7,506 nucleotides of DNA from Acidobacteriota bacterium (GCA_003224635.1 QHZK01000077.1:1-7506), one strand, 5' to 3'; positions 1-6,063 are shown, counted from the first letter of the stretch. Program-made: numbers and translations. The notes: generated by a model not told the origin, from the sequence alone.

Positions 1-2920
1 CACGGCGGTGATAGGGCTGGACCGTAGGGGAGAGCCCTTGCGGCCCTCCCGTTTTTTGGTCTTCGGGAGCGCCGTAAAGAGCCTGCCCTGAGCGAAGCGA
101 AGGGCGCTCCCCTACCCAGTTCAATGCGCCGATTTCGGCGAGCATCACCAGCTCCGGCTTTCGCAGTTCGGGCACGCGCCGCCCGAGATCGTCGATCGAC
201 GTGAAATGACCGCGGGCGCGTTCGCGGACGATGGCCTGCGCGGCCTCCTCGCGCAGCCCTTTCACGTAGCGCATTCCCAGCCTCACACAAATTTCGCGAC
301 CCGTAGCGCCGGGCTTCAGCCCGGCATCTGCCGACCCTTGGCTGCGCTCAGGGCAGGCTCCTTGGCATTCAGCAGGTGCCGGGCTGAAGCCCGGCGCTAC
401 CTCCAGCGTACAAGGCCAGTCGGAGTGCGTGACGTCAATCGGCCTGATCCTGAGCCCGTGGCGCTCGGCGTCCTTCACAATCGTCGCCGGGCTGTAAAAG
501 CCCATGGGCTGGTTGTTGAGCAGCGCGGCGGTGAACGCCGCGAGATAATGGCACTTGAGATAAGCGCTGGCATAGGCGAGCAGCGCGAAGCTGGCGGCGT
601 GTGATTCGGGAAAGCCGTAGAGCGCGAAGGAGGCGATGGACTGGACGATCTCCTCCTCGGCCGCGCCCGTGATCCCGTTGCGCTCCATGCCGGCGCGCAA
701 CTTCTTCTCGATCTCTTTCATGCGCGCCTCCGAGCGCTTGAAGCCCATGGCGCGCCGCAGCTCCTCGGCCTCGCCGCCCGTGAATCCCGCCGCGATCATG
801 GCCATGCGCAGCAGTTGCTCCTGAAATAGCGGAACGCCGAGCGTGCGCTTGAGCACGGGTTCGAGCGAGGGGTGAGGATAGGTGACCGGCTCGCGTCCCT
901 GCCGCCGCTTCAGGTACGGGTGTACCATTTTACCCACGATCGGACCCGGGCGGATGATCGCCACCTCGACCACCAGATCGTAGAACCGCTGGGGGCGCAG
1001 GCGCGGCAGGCAGGACATTTGCGCGCGGCTCTCCACCTGGAACATGCCCACGGTATCCGCCTTCTCAAGCGCCGAATAAACCGCCGGGTCATCTTGAGGC
1101 AGATGCGCGAGATCGACCTCTTCATCGTAGTGGCCGCGGATGAGCTCGATCGAGTCCTCGAGCGCGGCCATCATGCCGAGCCCCAGCAGGTCCACCTTGA
1201 TAATCCCCATGTCCGCGCAGTCTTCCTTGTCCCACTGGACGACCACGCGGCCGGGCATGGTGGCCGGCTCGAGCGGCACGACCGAGTCGAGCTGTCCCTG
1301 GCAGATCACCATGCCCCCGGAGTGCTGGCCGAGATGGCGCGGCAGGTCCTGGATGGCGAGGCAAAGCTCGAAAAACTTGCGGATGCGCGGATGCTTCAGG
1401 TCACAACCGGCGTCGCGGAAGTGGCGCTCGAGAGTGTCCTTCTCGTCCTGGTACTCCCAGGCGCTGACGAGGCCCGCCAGGCGGTCGAGCGTCTCCGCCT
1501 CGAAGCCCAACACTTTGCCCACCTCGCGCGCGGCGGAGCGCCCGCGATAGGTGATGACGTTGGCGGTCATGGCCGCGCCCAGTTTGCCGTACCGTTCGTA
1601 GACGTGCTGGATGACGCGCTCGCGCTGGTCGCCCGAAGGCAGGTCCAGGTCGATGTCCGGCCACTCGCCGCGCTCTTCCGAAAGAAAACGCTCGAAAAGC
1701 AGCTCCATGCCCACGGGATCGACCGCCGTGATTCCGAGCGAGTAGCAGACGGCGCTGTTGGCCGCCGAACCTCGTCCTTGCACGAGGATCGTCTGCTCGC
1801 GGCAGTAGCGGACGATGTCCCAGACAATCAAGAAATAGCCCGCGAGATCGAGCTTTTCGATCAGCGCCAGCTCGCGCTCGATCTGCCGCCGCGCGCGCTC
1901 GTCGTCGGGGCCATAGCGGCCGCGCGCGCCCTCCTCGGTCAGCTTGCGCAGGAATTGCATTGGGGTGACGCCGGGCGGAGTCGGATAGCGCGGGAACTCG
2001 TATCCCAGGTCGTTCAGGGTGAACGCGAGGCGCGACGACAGCTCCCGAGTGCTCGCGATAGCCTCGGGCAAGTCGGCAAAAAGGCGCGTCATTTCTTCCG
2101 GCGATTTCAAATACCGCTCGGAATTGCGCGCCAAGAGGCGCCCCGCGGTGTCGAGCCGGCGATGGTTCCGAATCGAGGTGAACACGTCCAGGATTTCGCG
2201 CCGCTGCCTGGCGGCATAGCACACGCCATTGGTCGCCACGAGCGGCAAGCCCAGACTTCGCGCCATCCCGACGGCGGCCTGGTTGCGCGCCTCTTCCTTG
2301 CGATCGAAATGCCGCTGAAGCTCCACGTAGACGTTGCCGCGCCCGAAAATCTCGCACAGCCGCTCGAGGCGGACTCGGGGCTCGGGACTCGGGGCTCGGA
2401 GCTCGGGTCTTGCCATTGAAGCTTGCTGATCGACGATTGACGATTGCTTCCCGCCCGGCGGTTTCCAATCTGCAATCTTGAATCTGCCATCTTCAATTTT
2501 CGAGACCCCGGACCCGGAACCACGAACCCCGGCCCACAGTGGGCTTTCCCCTCCGCCCGTTAGGCAGATCAACCCGGAAGCGTGCTCGGCCAGCTCCTCC
2601 TCGGTTACAGCGCCTTGGCCTTTCCTGGCGCGCAGTTTCATGCGCGTGATCAGGCGGCAGAGGTTCTGATACCCCGCGCGCGTCTCGACCAAAAGGGGAT
2701 ACCGGAAGCCCTCGGTCGAGGTGACTTCGGCGCCGATGTGGGCGCGAATGCCGGCCTTCCTCGCCGCCATGTGAAAGCGCGGGGCGCCGTAGACGCCGTC
2801 GCGGTCGAGGAGCGCCATCGCCGGCATGTTCAGCTCCGCGCACAAGGCGGCCAGCTCCTCCGGCAGCGAAGCGCCCTCGAGAAAGCTGAAGGCGGACCGG
2901 GCATGGAGTTCGAGGTACAT
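1..2920 (-). CDS. dnaE2: Error-prone DNA polymerase III alpha subunit DnaE2 (3' end outside window)
   Basis: C-family replicative-type polymerase that does mutagenic translesion synthesis with ImuA and ImuB. About 973 codons are visible without a stop and the frame is still open at base 1. It opens MYLELHARSAFSFLEGAS, the usual DnaE2 PHP-domain start (PHP about residues 3-120). The palm has PDIDLD (421-426, aspartates 422 and 424) and VDLLGLG (D577), matching the three catalytic aspartates of the family. ANVITYRGRSAAREVG, HLGQHSGGMV, FPESHAASFA and VKGLREEA are further DnaE2 signatures. HRR at 971-973 is the start of the usual HRRDALW motif; the C-terminal OB-fold part lies outside. Start ATG is supported by GGAG 6 bases upstream. 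Three repeat-derived in-frame inserts lie at about residues 130-183, 841-873 and 936-966. Last gene of the imuA-imuB-dnaE2 cluster, 127 bp after imuB. Identity certain; activity with the inserts is not known. Confidence 0.95.
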   Translation of the reverse strand, partial: MYLELHARSAFSFLEGASLPEELAALCAELNMPAMALLDRDGVYGAPRFHMAARKAGIRAHIGAEVTSTEGFRYPLLVETRAGYQNLCRLITRMKLRARKGQGAVTEEELAEHASGLICLTGGGESPLWAGVRGSGSGVSKIEDGRFKIADWKPPGGKQSSIVDQQASMARPELRAPSPEPRVRLERLCEIFGRGNVYVELQRHFDRKEEARNQAAVGMARSLGLPLVATNGVCYAARQRREILDVFTSIRNHRRLDTAGRLLARNSERYLKSPEEMTRLFADLPEAIASTRELSSRLAFTLNDLGYEFPRYPTPPGVTPMQFLRKLTEEGARGRYGPDDERARRQIERELALIEKLDLAGYFLIVWDIVRYCREQTILVQGRGSAANSAVCYSLGITAVDPVGMELLFERFLSEERGEWPDIDLDLPSGDQRERVIQHVYERYGKLGAAMTANVITYRGRSAAREVGKVLGFEAETLDRLAGLVSAWEYQDEKDTLERHFRDAGCDLKHPRIRKFFELCLAIQDLPRHLGQHSGGMVICQGQLDSVVPLEPATMPGRVVVQWDKEDCADMGIIKVDLLGLGMMAALEDSIELIRGHYDEEVDLAHLPQDDPAVYSALEKADTVGMFQVESRAQMSCLPRLRPQRFYDLVVEVAIIRPGPIVGKMVHPYLKRRQGREPVTYPHPSLEPVLKRTLGVPLFQEQLLRMAMIAAGFTGGEAEELRRAMGFKRSEARMKEIEKKLRAGMERNGITGAAEEEIVQSIASFALYGFPESHAASFALLAYASAYLKCHYLAAFTAALLNNQPMGFYSPATIVKDAERHGLRIRPIDVTHSDWPCTLEVAPGFSPAPAECQGACPERSQGSADAGLKPGATGREICVRLGMRYVKGLREEAAQAIVRERARGHFTSIDDLGRRVPELRKPELVMLAEIGALNWVGERPSLRSGQALYGAPEDQKTGGPQGLSPTVQPYHRR
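24..115. repeat. Inverted-repeat element inside dnaE2 (92 bp)
   Basis: The ends are 14-base inverted repeats, GTAGGGGAGAGCCC (24-37) and GGGCGCTCCCCTAC (102-115), with one mismatch. Read in the dnaE2 frame the element gives about 31 residues from VGERPSLRSGQ to GLSPT, and lies between the conserved EIGALN and HRR motifs. Both flanks are in the same frame. The element holds a 16-base core (79-94) that recurs inverted in the element at 303-400. It codes for nothing of its own. Confidence 0.8.
303..400. repeat. Inverted-repeat element inside dnaE2 (98 bp)
   Basis: Perfect 23-base terminal inverted repeats (303-325 and 378-400). Each arm is itself a hairpin: GCCGGGCT and AGCCCGGC around two bases. 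The centre contains CGCTCAGGGCAGGCTC (345-360). In the dnaE2 frame it codes VAPGFSPAPAECQG and so on to GLKPGAT, between HSDWPCTLE and REICVRLGMRYVKGL, with family sequence on both sides in one frame. It resembles small palindromic intergenic elements (REP- or MITE-like); no transposase is nearby. Confidence 0.85.
2372..2532. repeat. Composite heptamer repeat inside dnaE2 PHP region
   Basis: Reading the plus strand: a GC-rich arm (CGGGGCT/CGGGACT units), a GATTGAC-type arm, a short GC centre (about 2450-2463), an AATCTGC-type arm and a second GC-rich arm (CCCGGAC units). Opposite arms are imperfect reverse complements, so the unit is a nested imperfect palindrome. In dnaE2 it codes about 54 residues (130-183) between GGGESPLWAG and RLERLCEIFG. 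It shares clear stepwise similarity with the insert in imuA at 5395-5553. Confidence 0.85.
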
Positions 2921-2926
2921 CAAAAA

Positions 2927-2930
2927 CTCC
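2927..2930 (-). promoter_or_regulatory. Ribosome binding site of dnaE2
   Basis: GGAG six bases before the ATG at 2920. It sits right at the edge of the repeat spacer and fixes the start, which matches the conserved N-terminus of the family. Confidence 0.6.
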
Positions 2931-3046
2931 AGTCCAAAGTTGAAAGTCAAAAAGTCGAAAAGTCAGAAACACGAGACCGTTTCTTGCTTTCGACTTTCGA
3001 CTTTCGACTCGGCTGACAACTGAAAACTGAGAACTGACAACTGACT
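2931..3046. repeat. Heptamer repeats filling the imuB-dnaE2 spacer
   Basis: Two families meet here. Bases about 2931-3010 hold CGAAAGT-type units, first as AAAGTC/GTCGAAA and then inverted as CTTTCGACTTTCGACTTTCG, so the block can fold on itself. Bases about 3014-3046 hold ACTGAAA / ACTGAGA / ACTGACA units. Nothing but repeat lies between the imuB stop and the dnaE2 ribosome binding site. Confidence 0.85.
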
Positions 3047-3047
3047 C

Positions 3048-4991
3048 TCAGTCGTATATTCCCCGGATGAACCATCTCCCGCTGCCCAGGTCTTGATAAA
3101 TCTTCAATTTCCAATCTGGAATCTTCAATCTGCAATTTTCAATTCCTGAAGTCGTGCCCCCTGTCCCCTGACCCCCGATCCCCGGCCCCTTTTTCAACTC
3201 AACGTCCCATTCATCCTGCTGCCATCCGTCCTCGGTCCACCACTCGCCGGAGGTGCGCCAGGGTCCTGTGGCCGAGACCACCTCGCCGCGCGCTCCGGAA
3301 GAGGAGAAAACGCGCACGGGCCGCCCGTCGCGCACCTCGACGGTTGCAGGCAGCGGCGGACGAAACACGCGGAGCGCCATCAGGGGCCGGGAGCCGGGGG
3401 TCGGGGTTCGGGGGACACCGTCGGGGTTCGGGGCTCGGGATTCGGGGTTCGGGGTTTGAGGTCCGGGATTCGGGGTTTGAGGTCCGGGATTCGGGGTTTG
3501 AGGTCCGGGATTCGGGGTTTGAGGTCCGGGATTCGGGATTCGGGATGATTGACGATTGGCGATCGATGATTGCTGATTGCCGATTGCTGATTGTTCCCAA
3601 TCTGCAATCTTGAATCTGTAATCTTCAATTTTCGAGACCCCGAGCCCCGACCCCCGACTCCCGACCCCCGAAGTGAACCGGCCCATCCGAAACGCGTCCG
3701 GCCGGTGTGTATCCACCAGCTCCGGCGTGCCGACCTTTCCCTTCCCTACCACGCCCGCGATGCGCGCCAGCGTGACCTCGAGCTTTTCGGGATCGGGCGA
3801 GAGCGGAGAAAAAAGCCCGCCCTGCGCGACCCGCGGCTGGGCGGGCTCGGCGGCCAGCGCGACCTTTATAATGGGCGCTGGCGGCGGGTCGGACTTCAAA
3901 TGCAGAAGCCACAATTTCAAAAGCAGCTTCGCATCCCGCGTGGGAACGGGCAGCCGCAGGGTTCGGGGCTCGGGACTCGGGATTCGGGACTCAGATTGCC
4001 GATCGCTGATTGCCGATTGCCGATTGAAAACCGAAGATTGCACCTTCTCCAATCTGCAATCGTCAATCGAAAATCGGCAATCCCGCGCCCCGAGCCCCGA
4101 GTCCCGAATCCCGATATCGGTCTCCGCTTCGACGCCGGCTTCCAAGTCCAGCCGCAATCGCACCTCATGGGTGGCGAGCGAACGCGCCTTCAAGCGCGCG
4201 CAAAGCTGATCGAGCAGCCGGCCCAGGATGAAGGCCAGCGGCTCGAGCAGCGCCACCGGATATTCCAGATCCATGACTTCTTCGAAGTTAAGCGGCGCCT
4301 CGCAGGGGGCCAGCGAACGATGGGTCCGGCCGCGCGCCAGATTCTGCAAGCGCACTCCTTCCTGTCCCAGGCGCTCGGAAAGCTGCAAGGTGGGCAGCGC
4401 CGCGAGCGCCTTAAACGTCCGCACGCCCCAGCGGTCGAGCGTTTCAAGAATTTCCCTAGCCGGCGCGAGCGCGTCCACCGGCAGGCTGCCCAGGCGCTCC
4501 GCTTCCTCGCCAGCGGGGATCAGGGTTATTCCCCGGAAGCCCCGCGCCGCGTGAATCGCGGCATCGGGGTTCGAGGCCACGGCCACCTGGGCTCTCAATC
4601 CGAGTTCCGAAGCGCGCTCGGCCAGGCGGCGCGCAATCTTTTCGGGCGAGCCGAACAGTTGCTCGAGCCCGGTGAGGTCGAGCGCCAGGGTATCGATCGC
4701 GGTGTCTTCAACGCGCGGCGAAACGGACAGGCCCAGGTCGAGCAGCGCAGCGTGCGCAGCCGCTTCCTGAGCGCGAGAGCGATGCCGAATCGCGAGCGAC
4801 GGGACCTGCGACGCATCGAGCTTGGTCATGCCGGGCCTGACTCCAGCTCGGCGGGCTTGGGAGTTCATCGCCGCAACCCTGCACGAAGGAGGCGCCCCAT
4901 CGACAATCGCCGCCGCCCGCGAGCGCAAATCAGGTTCGCTGCGCACCACGGCTTGCAGAGAAAAATCGGGGATGTAGATGCTGGCGTACAT
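3048..4991 (-). CDS. imuB: ImuB, Y-family polymerase-like mutasome protein
   Basis: Non-catalytic relative of DinB/UmuC that links ImuA and DnaE2 to the sliding clamp. It starts MYASIYIPDF and has the Y-family fold through about residue 290. The metal-binding acidic residues of active Y-family enzymes are not seen: YIPDF (6-10) replaces the VDMD-type motif and IDTLALDLTG (99-108) replaces the DEA-type motif, as expected for ImuB. QGGLF (390-394) fits a QxxLF clamp-binding motif. Conserved blocks TLRLPVP, ELVDTHRPDAFRM (M436), MALRVFRPPLP (from 538), GPWRTSGEWWTEDGW and the end GRWFIRGIYD are all present, so the gene is complete. At 647 residues it is about 150 longer than usual. The excess is three repeat-coded segments: about 294-343, 441-536 (including four NPGPQTP heptapeptides) and 602-632. 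The start codon abuts heptamer repeats and no Shine-Dalgarno sequence precedes it. It lies 92 bp after imuA. Confidence 0.95.
   Translation of the reverse strand: MYASIYIPDFSLQAVVRSEPDLRSRAAAIVDGAPPSCRVAAMNSQARRAGVRPGMTKLDASQVPSLAIRHRSRAQEAAAHAALLDLGLSVSPRVEDTAIDTLALDLTGLEQLFGSPEKIARRLAERASELGLRAQVAVASNPDAAIHAARGFRGITLIPAGEEAERLGSLPVDALAPAREILETLDRWGVRTFKALAALPTLQLSERLGQEGVRLQNLARGRTHRSLAPCEAPLNFEEVMDLEYPVALLEPLAFILGRLLDQLCARLKARSLATHEVRLRLDLEAGVEAETDIGIRDSGLGARDCRFSIDDCRLEKVQSSVFNRQSAISDRQSESRIPSPEPRTLRLPVPTRDAKLLLKLWLLHLKSDPPPAPIIKVALAAEPAQPRVAQGGLFSPLSPDPEKLEVTLARIAGVVGKGKVGTPELVDTHRPDAFRMGRFTSGVGSRGSGLGVSKIEDYRFKIADWEQSAIGNQQSSIANRQSSRIPNPGPQTPNPGPQTPNPGPQTPNPGPQTPNPESRAPNPDGVPRTPTPGSRPLMALRVFRPPLPATVEVRDGRPVRVFSSSGARGEVVSATGPWRTSGEWWTEDGWQQDEWDVELKKGPGIGGQGTGGTTSGIENCRLKIPDWKLKIYQDLGSGRWFIRGIYD
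3096..3188. repeat. Half composite repeat near the imuB 3' end
   Basis: AATCTTC / AATCTGC-type heptamers (about 3096-3146) followed by a degenerate C-rich arm (about 3155-3188). It matches only the right-hand half of the other composites, in the same orientation. It codes ImuB residues about 602-632, between WDVELKKG and YQDLGSGRWFIRGIYD, which are normally close together. Confidence 0.75.
3388..3677. repeat. Large composite heptamer repeat inside imuB
   Basis: Same order as the other composites: GC-rich arm (3388-3544), GATTGAC/GATTGCT arm (3545-3594), a five-base centre, AATCTGC/AATCTTG arm (3599-3634), then a C-rich arm to about 3677. The left arm has expanded and contains the 21-bp tandem array at 3451-3534. 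It codes ImuB residues about 441-536, between AFRMGRF and MALRVFRPP. Confidence 0.9.
3451..3534. repeat. Four perfect 21-bp tandem repeats in imuB
   Basis: Four identical copies of a 21-bp unit beginning GGGGTTTGAGGTCCGGGATT, at 3451, 3472, 3493 and 3514. 21 bp is three heptamers and seven codons, so changes in copy number keep the frame. In ImuB the array codes NPGPQTP four times. Perfect identity suggests recent expansion. Confidence 0.95.
3961..4112. repeat. Composite heptamer repeat inside imuB, middle
   Basis: GC-rich arm (CGGGACTCGGGATTCGGGAC, from about 3970), GATTGCC-type arm (to about 4026), centre, AATCTGC / AATCGTC arm (4050-4082), and C-rich arm CCCGAGTCCCGAATCCC ending at 4112. 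It codes ImuB residues about 294-343, between LEAGVEAETD and RTLRLPVP, with family sequence resuming in frame on both sides. Confidence 0.88.
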
Positions 4992-4993
4992 AT

Positions 4994-5144
4994 GTCAGTT
5001 ATCAGTTATCAGTTTTCAGTCGTCAGAAAAACCAGGGACGGAAAGAAGTTGTCAGTTAGTTGTCAGTTTTCAGTTTTCAGTCATCAGTTAAACGCTTTTC
5101 CCCTTCGGTTTACTGACAGCTGACAAGTGAAAACTGAGAACTGT
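4994..5144. repeat. CAGTTAT-type heptamers in the imuA-imuB spacer and imuA 3' end
   Basis: Tandem TCAGTTA/TCAGTTT units run from about 4994 to 5090, interrupted at about 5030-5050. After a 22-base unique stretch the same family returns inverted as ACTGACA / ACTGAGA (5111-5144). The inverted half is inside the imuA reading frame and codes QFSVFTCQLSV; the imuA stop lies in the first half. The block ends 2 bp before the imuB start codon. Confidence 0.9.
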
Positions 5145-5896
5145 GCGGCGTGCGGCTCCAGGCGCAGCACCAGCGAAGCGCAGGTCTTGGCGCAAGGCGC
5201 CTGGTCCAGAACCACCAGCACGGTGGGCGTGTTCTCCACCGCGCGCCGGAAGCGGAACCAGAAAGCCAGCGGCACGCGACGCGCCCACTGCGGCGGGACA
5301 TCGCCCAGGTCAACCGCCACCAGGCCGAAGCCGCCGCCCTGTAACAGCAGCTCGGTCGCCCGGAGCGACTGCTCCACGTTGCGCGCCCCCGAGAACCGGG
5401 ATTCGGGACTCGGGGTCCGGGGTTCGGGACTTGCCAGTGCAGACTGCTGATTGACGATTGGCGATTTCTTTCCGCCGGACGATTTCCAATCTCCGATCAA
5501 TCGACAATCTTCCATCCCACGAGTCCCGAGTCCCGAGTCCCGAGTCCCGGCTCTTGCGGCGCAGCGCACCCAGAGCAACCGCCGCAGGTCCACGCCTGCC
5601 GCCTCGGCCGACTGGGGATCGAAGGCGTCCGTCGAGTCCACGAGCGCGCACGCTTCCTCGCGGGCCGTCATTTGCGCCAGCAACGAAAGCAGCAGGCTCG
5701 TGCGTCCCGACGAATCGGGTCCGAAGATTTCGGTCAACGCGCCGCGCGGCAGGCCTCCTGCGCCCGTGAGCGAGTCGATTTGAGCGATGCCGCTCGAGAC
5801 CGTCTCGGCCGCCGGCCGCTCGCGAAAAGTAAAGGGCGAAGGCCAGCGGCCGCCGAGCTCCGATTCGAGTTGAGCGCGAAGCGCAGCGGCTTTCAT
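5084..5896 (-). CDS. imuA: ImuA, RecA-like mutasome protein
   Basis: RecA/SulA-like partner of ImuB and DnaE2 in damage-induced mutagenesis. The 270-residue protein starts MKAAALRAQLE. The Walker A-like loop is GPDSSGRT (59-66), with arginine in place of lysine as is usual in ImuA. The Walker B-type strand is GFGLVAVDLGD, and NVEQSLRATELLLQGGG precedes it. The ATG at 5896 is preferred over a TTG at 5917 because GGGAG lies 7 bases upstream. An insert of about 53 residues (about 115-168) coded by composite repeat DNA separates LLWVRC from NVEQSL, which are nearly adjacent in ordinary family members. The last 24 or so residues (QFSVFTCQLSV onward) are read from heptamer repeats, and the TGA stop itself lies in one, so the native C-terminus may have been lost or replaced. 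First gene of the mutasome cluster. LexA control is usual for the family, but no box is recognisable here. Confidence 0.92.
   Translation of the reverse strand: MKAAALRAQLESELGGRWPSPFTFRERPAAETVSSGIAQIDSLTGAGGLPRGALTEIFGPDSSGRTSLLLSLLAQMTAREEACALVDSTDAFDPQSAEAAGVDLRRLLWVRCAARAGTRDSGLGTRGMEDCRLIGDWKSSGGKKSPIVNQQSALASPEPRTPSPESRFSGARNVEQSLRATELLLQGGGFGLVAVDLGDVPPQWARRVPLAFWFRFRRAVENTPTVLVVLDQAPCAKTCASLVLRLEPHAAQFSVFTCQLSVNRRGKAFN
5395..5553. repeat. Composite heptamer repeat inside imuA
   Basis: GC-rich arm with CGGGATT/CGGGACT units (5397-5430), GATTGACGATTGGCGATT arm, centre TTCCGCCGGACGATTT, AATCTCC/AATCGAC arm, and four CCCGAGT units (5525-5549). It codes ImuA residues about 115-168. Its middle follows the dnaE2 insert closely: CTTGCCA, CTGAT, GACGATTG, CCGCC and TTTCCAATCT occur in the same order in both. 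Confidence 0.88.
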
Positions 5897-5903
5897 GGTC
5901 GAT

Positions 5904-5908
5904 CTCCC
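5904..5908 (-). promoter_or_regulatory. Ribosome binding site of imuA
   Basis: GGGAG seven bases before the ATG at 5896. It decides for this start over the TTG at 5917, which lies upstream of the site and would leave it inside the coding region. Confidence 0.6.
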
Positions 5909-6005
5909 GTGACACAACTTCTACCATTTGCTGAAAAACTGCTCCAAGCTGAGGCCGGTCCCCGGTCAAAATCGGAGTCGCCATACTTTCGCTTTTTATT
6001 CGCCT

Positions 6006-6034
6006 ATGGTGCCGCAATCGAAAGGGGTTGTCAA
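6006..6034 (-). promoter_or_regulatory. Candidate promoter of imuA (weak)
   Basis: TTGACA (6029-6034), a 17-base gap, then CACCAT (6006-6011). The -35 is a perfect consensus and the spacing ideal, but the -10 matches TATAAT at only three of six positions. A weak -10 would suit a regulated gene. It would leave a leader of about 100 bases before imuA. Confidence 0.35.
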
Positions 6035-6063
6035 GGGGATTCGCGCCGGCAGCGGGTCGTTTG

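Noticed and set aside
24..400. Insertion sequence with transposase
   Set aside because: The elements are only 92 and 98 bp with no coding capacity of their own, and no transposase is found in the window. At most they are non-autonomous.
872..2419. Long plus-strand reading frame of 515 codons
   Set aside because: It is antisense to dnaE2, whose minus-strand translation shows all family motifs. The plus-strand protein is rich in Arg, Ala, Leu and His in shadow fashion and has no recognisable domain.
1..2920. dnaE2 as a pseudogene disrupted by insertions
   Set aside because: The frame before, between and after all three inserts is the same, catalytic aspartates are present and no stop occurs. 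An intact enlarged gene fits better, although loss of activity cannot be excluded.
3388..3677. CRISPR-like array
   Set aside because: The 21-bp units are directly adjacent with no unique spacers, the wider region is degenerate heptamers, and no cas gene is present.
3591..5123. Long plus-strand reading frame of 510 codons
   Set aside because: It is antisense to imuB and is kept open by GC-rich codons and stop-poor heptamer repeats. It has no recognisable motif.
5310..6017. Minus-strand frame of 235 codons overlapping the imuA promoter and 5' half
   Set aside because: It is in another frame from imuA, lacks ImuA motifs in its own translation and has a biased Arg/Ala composition. It is a shadow of imuA.
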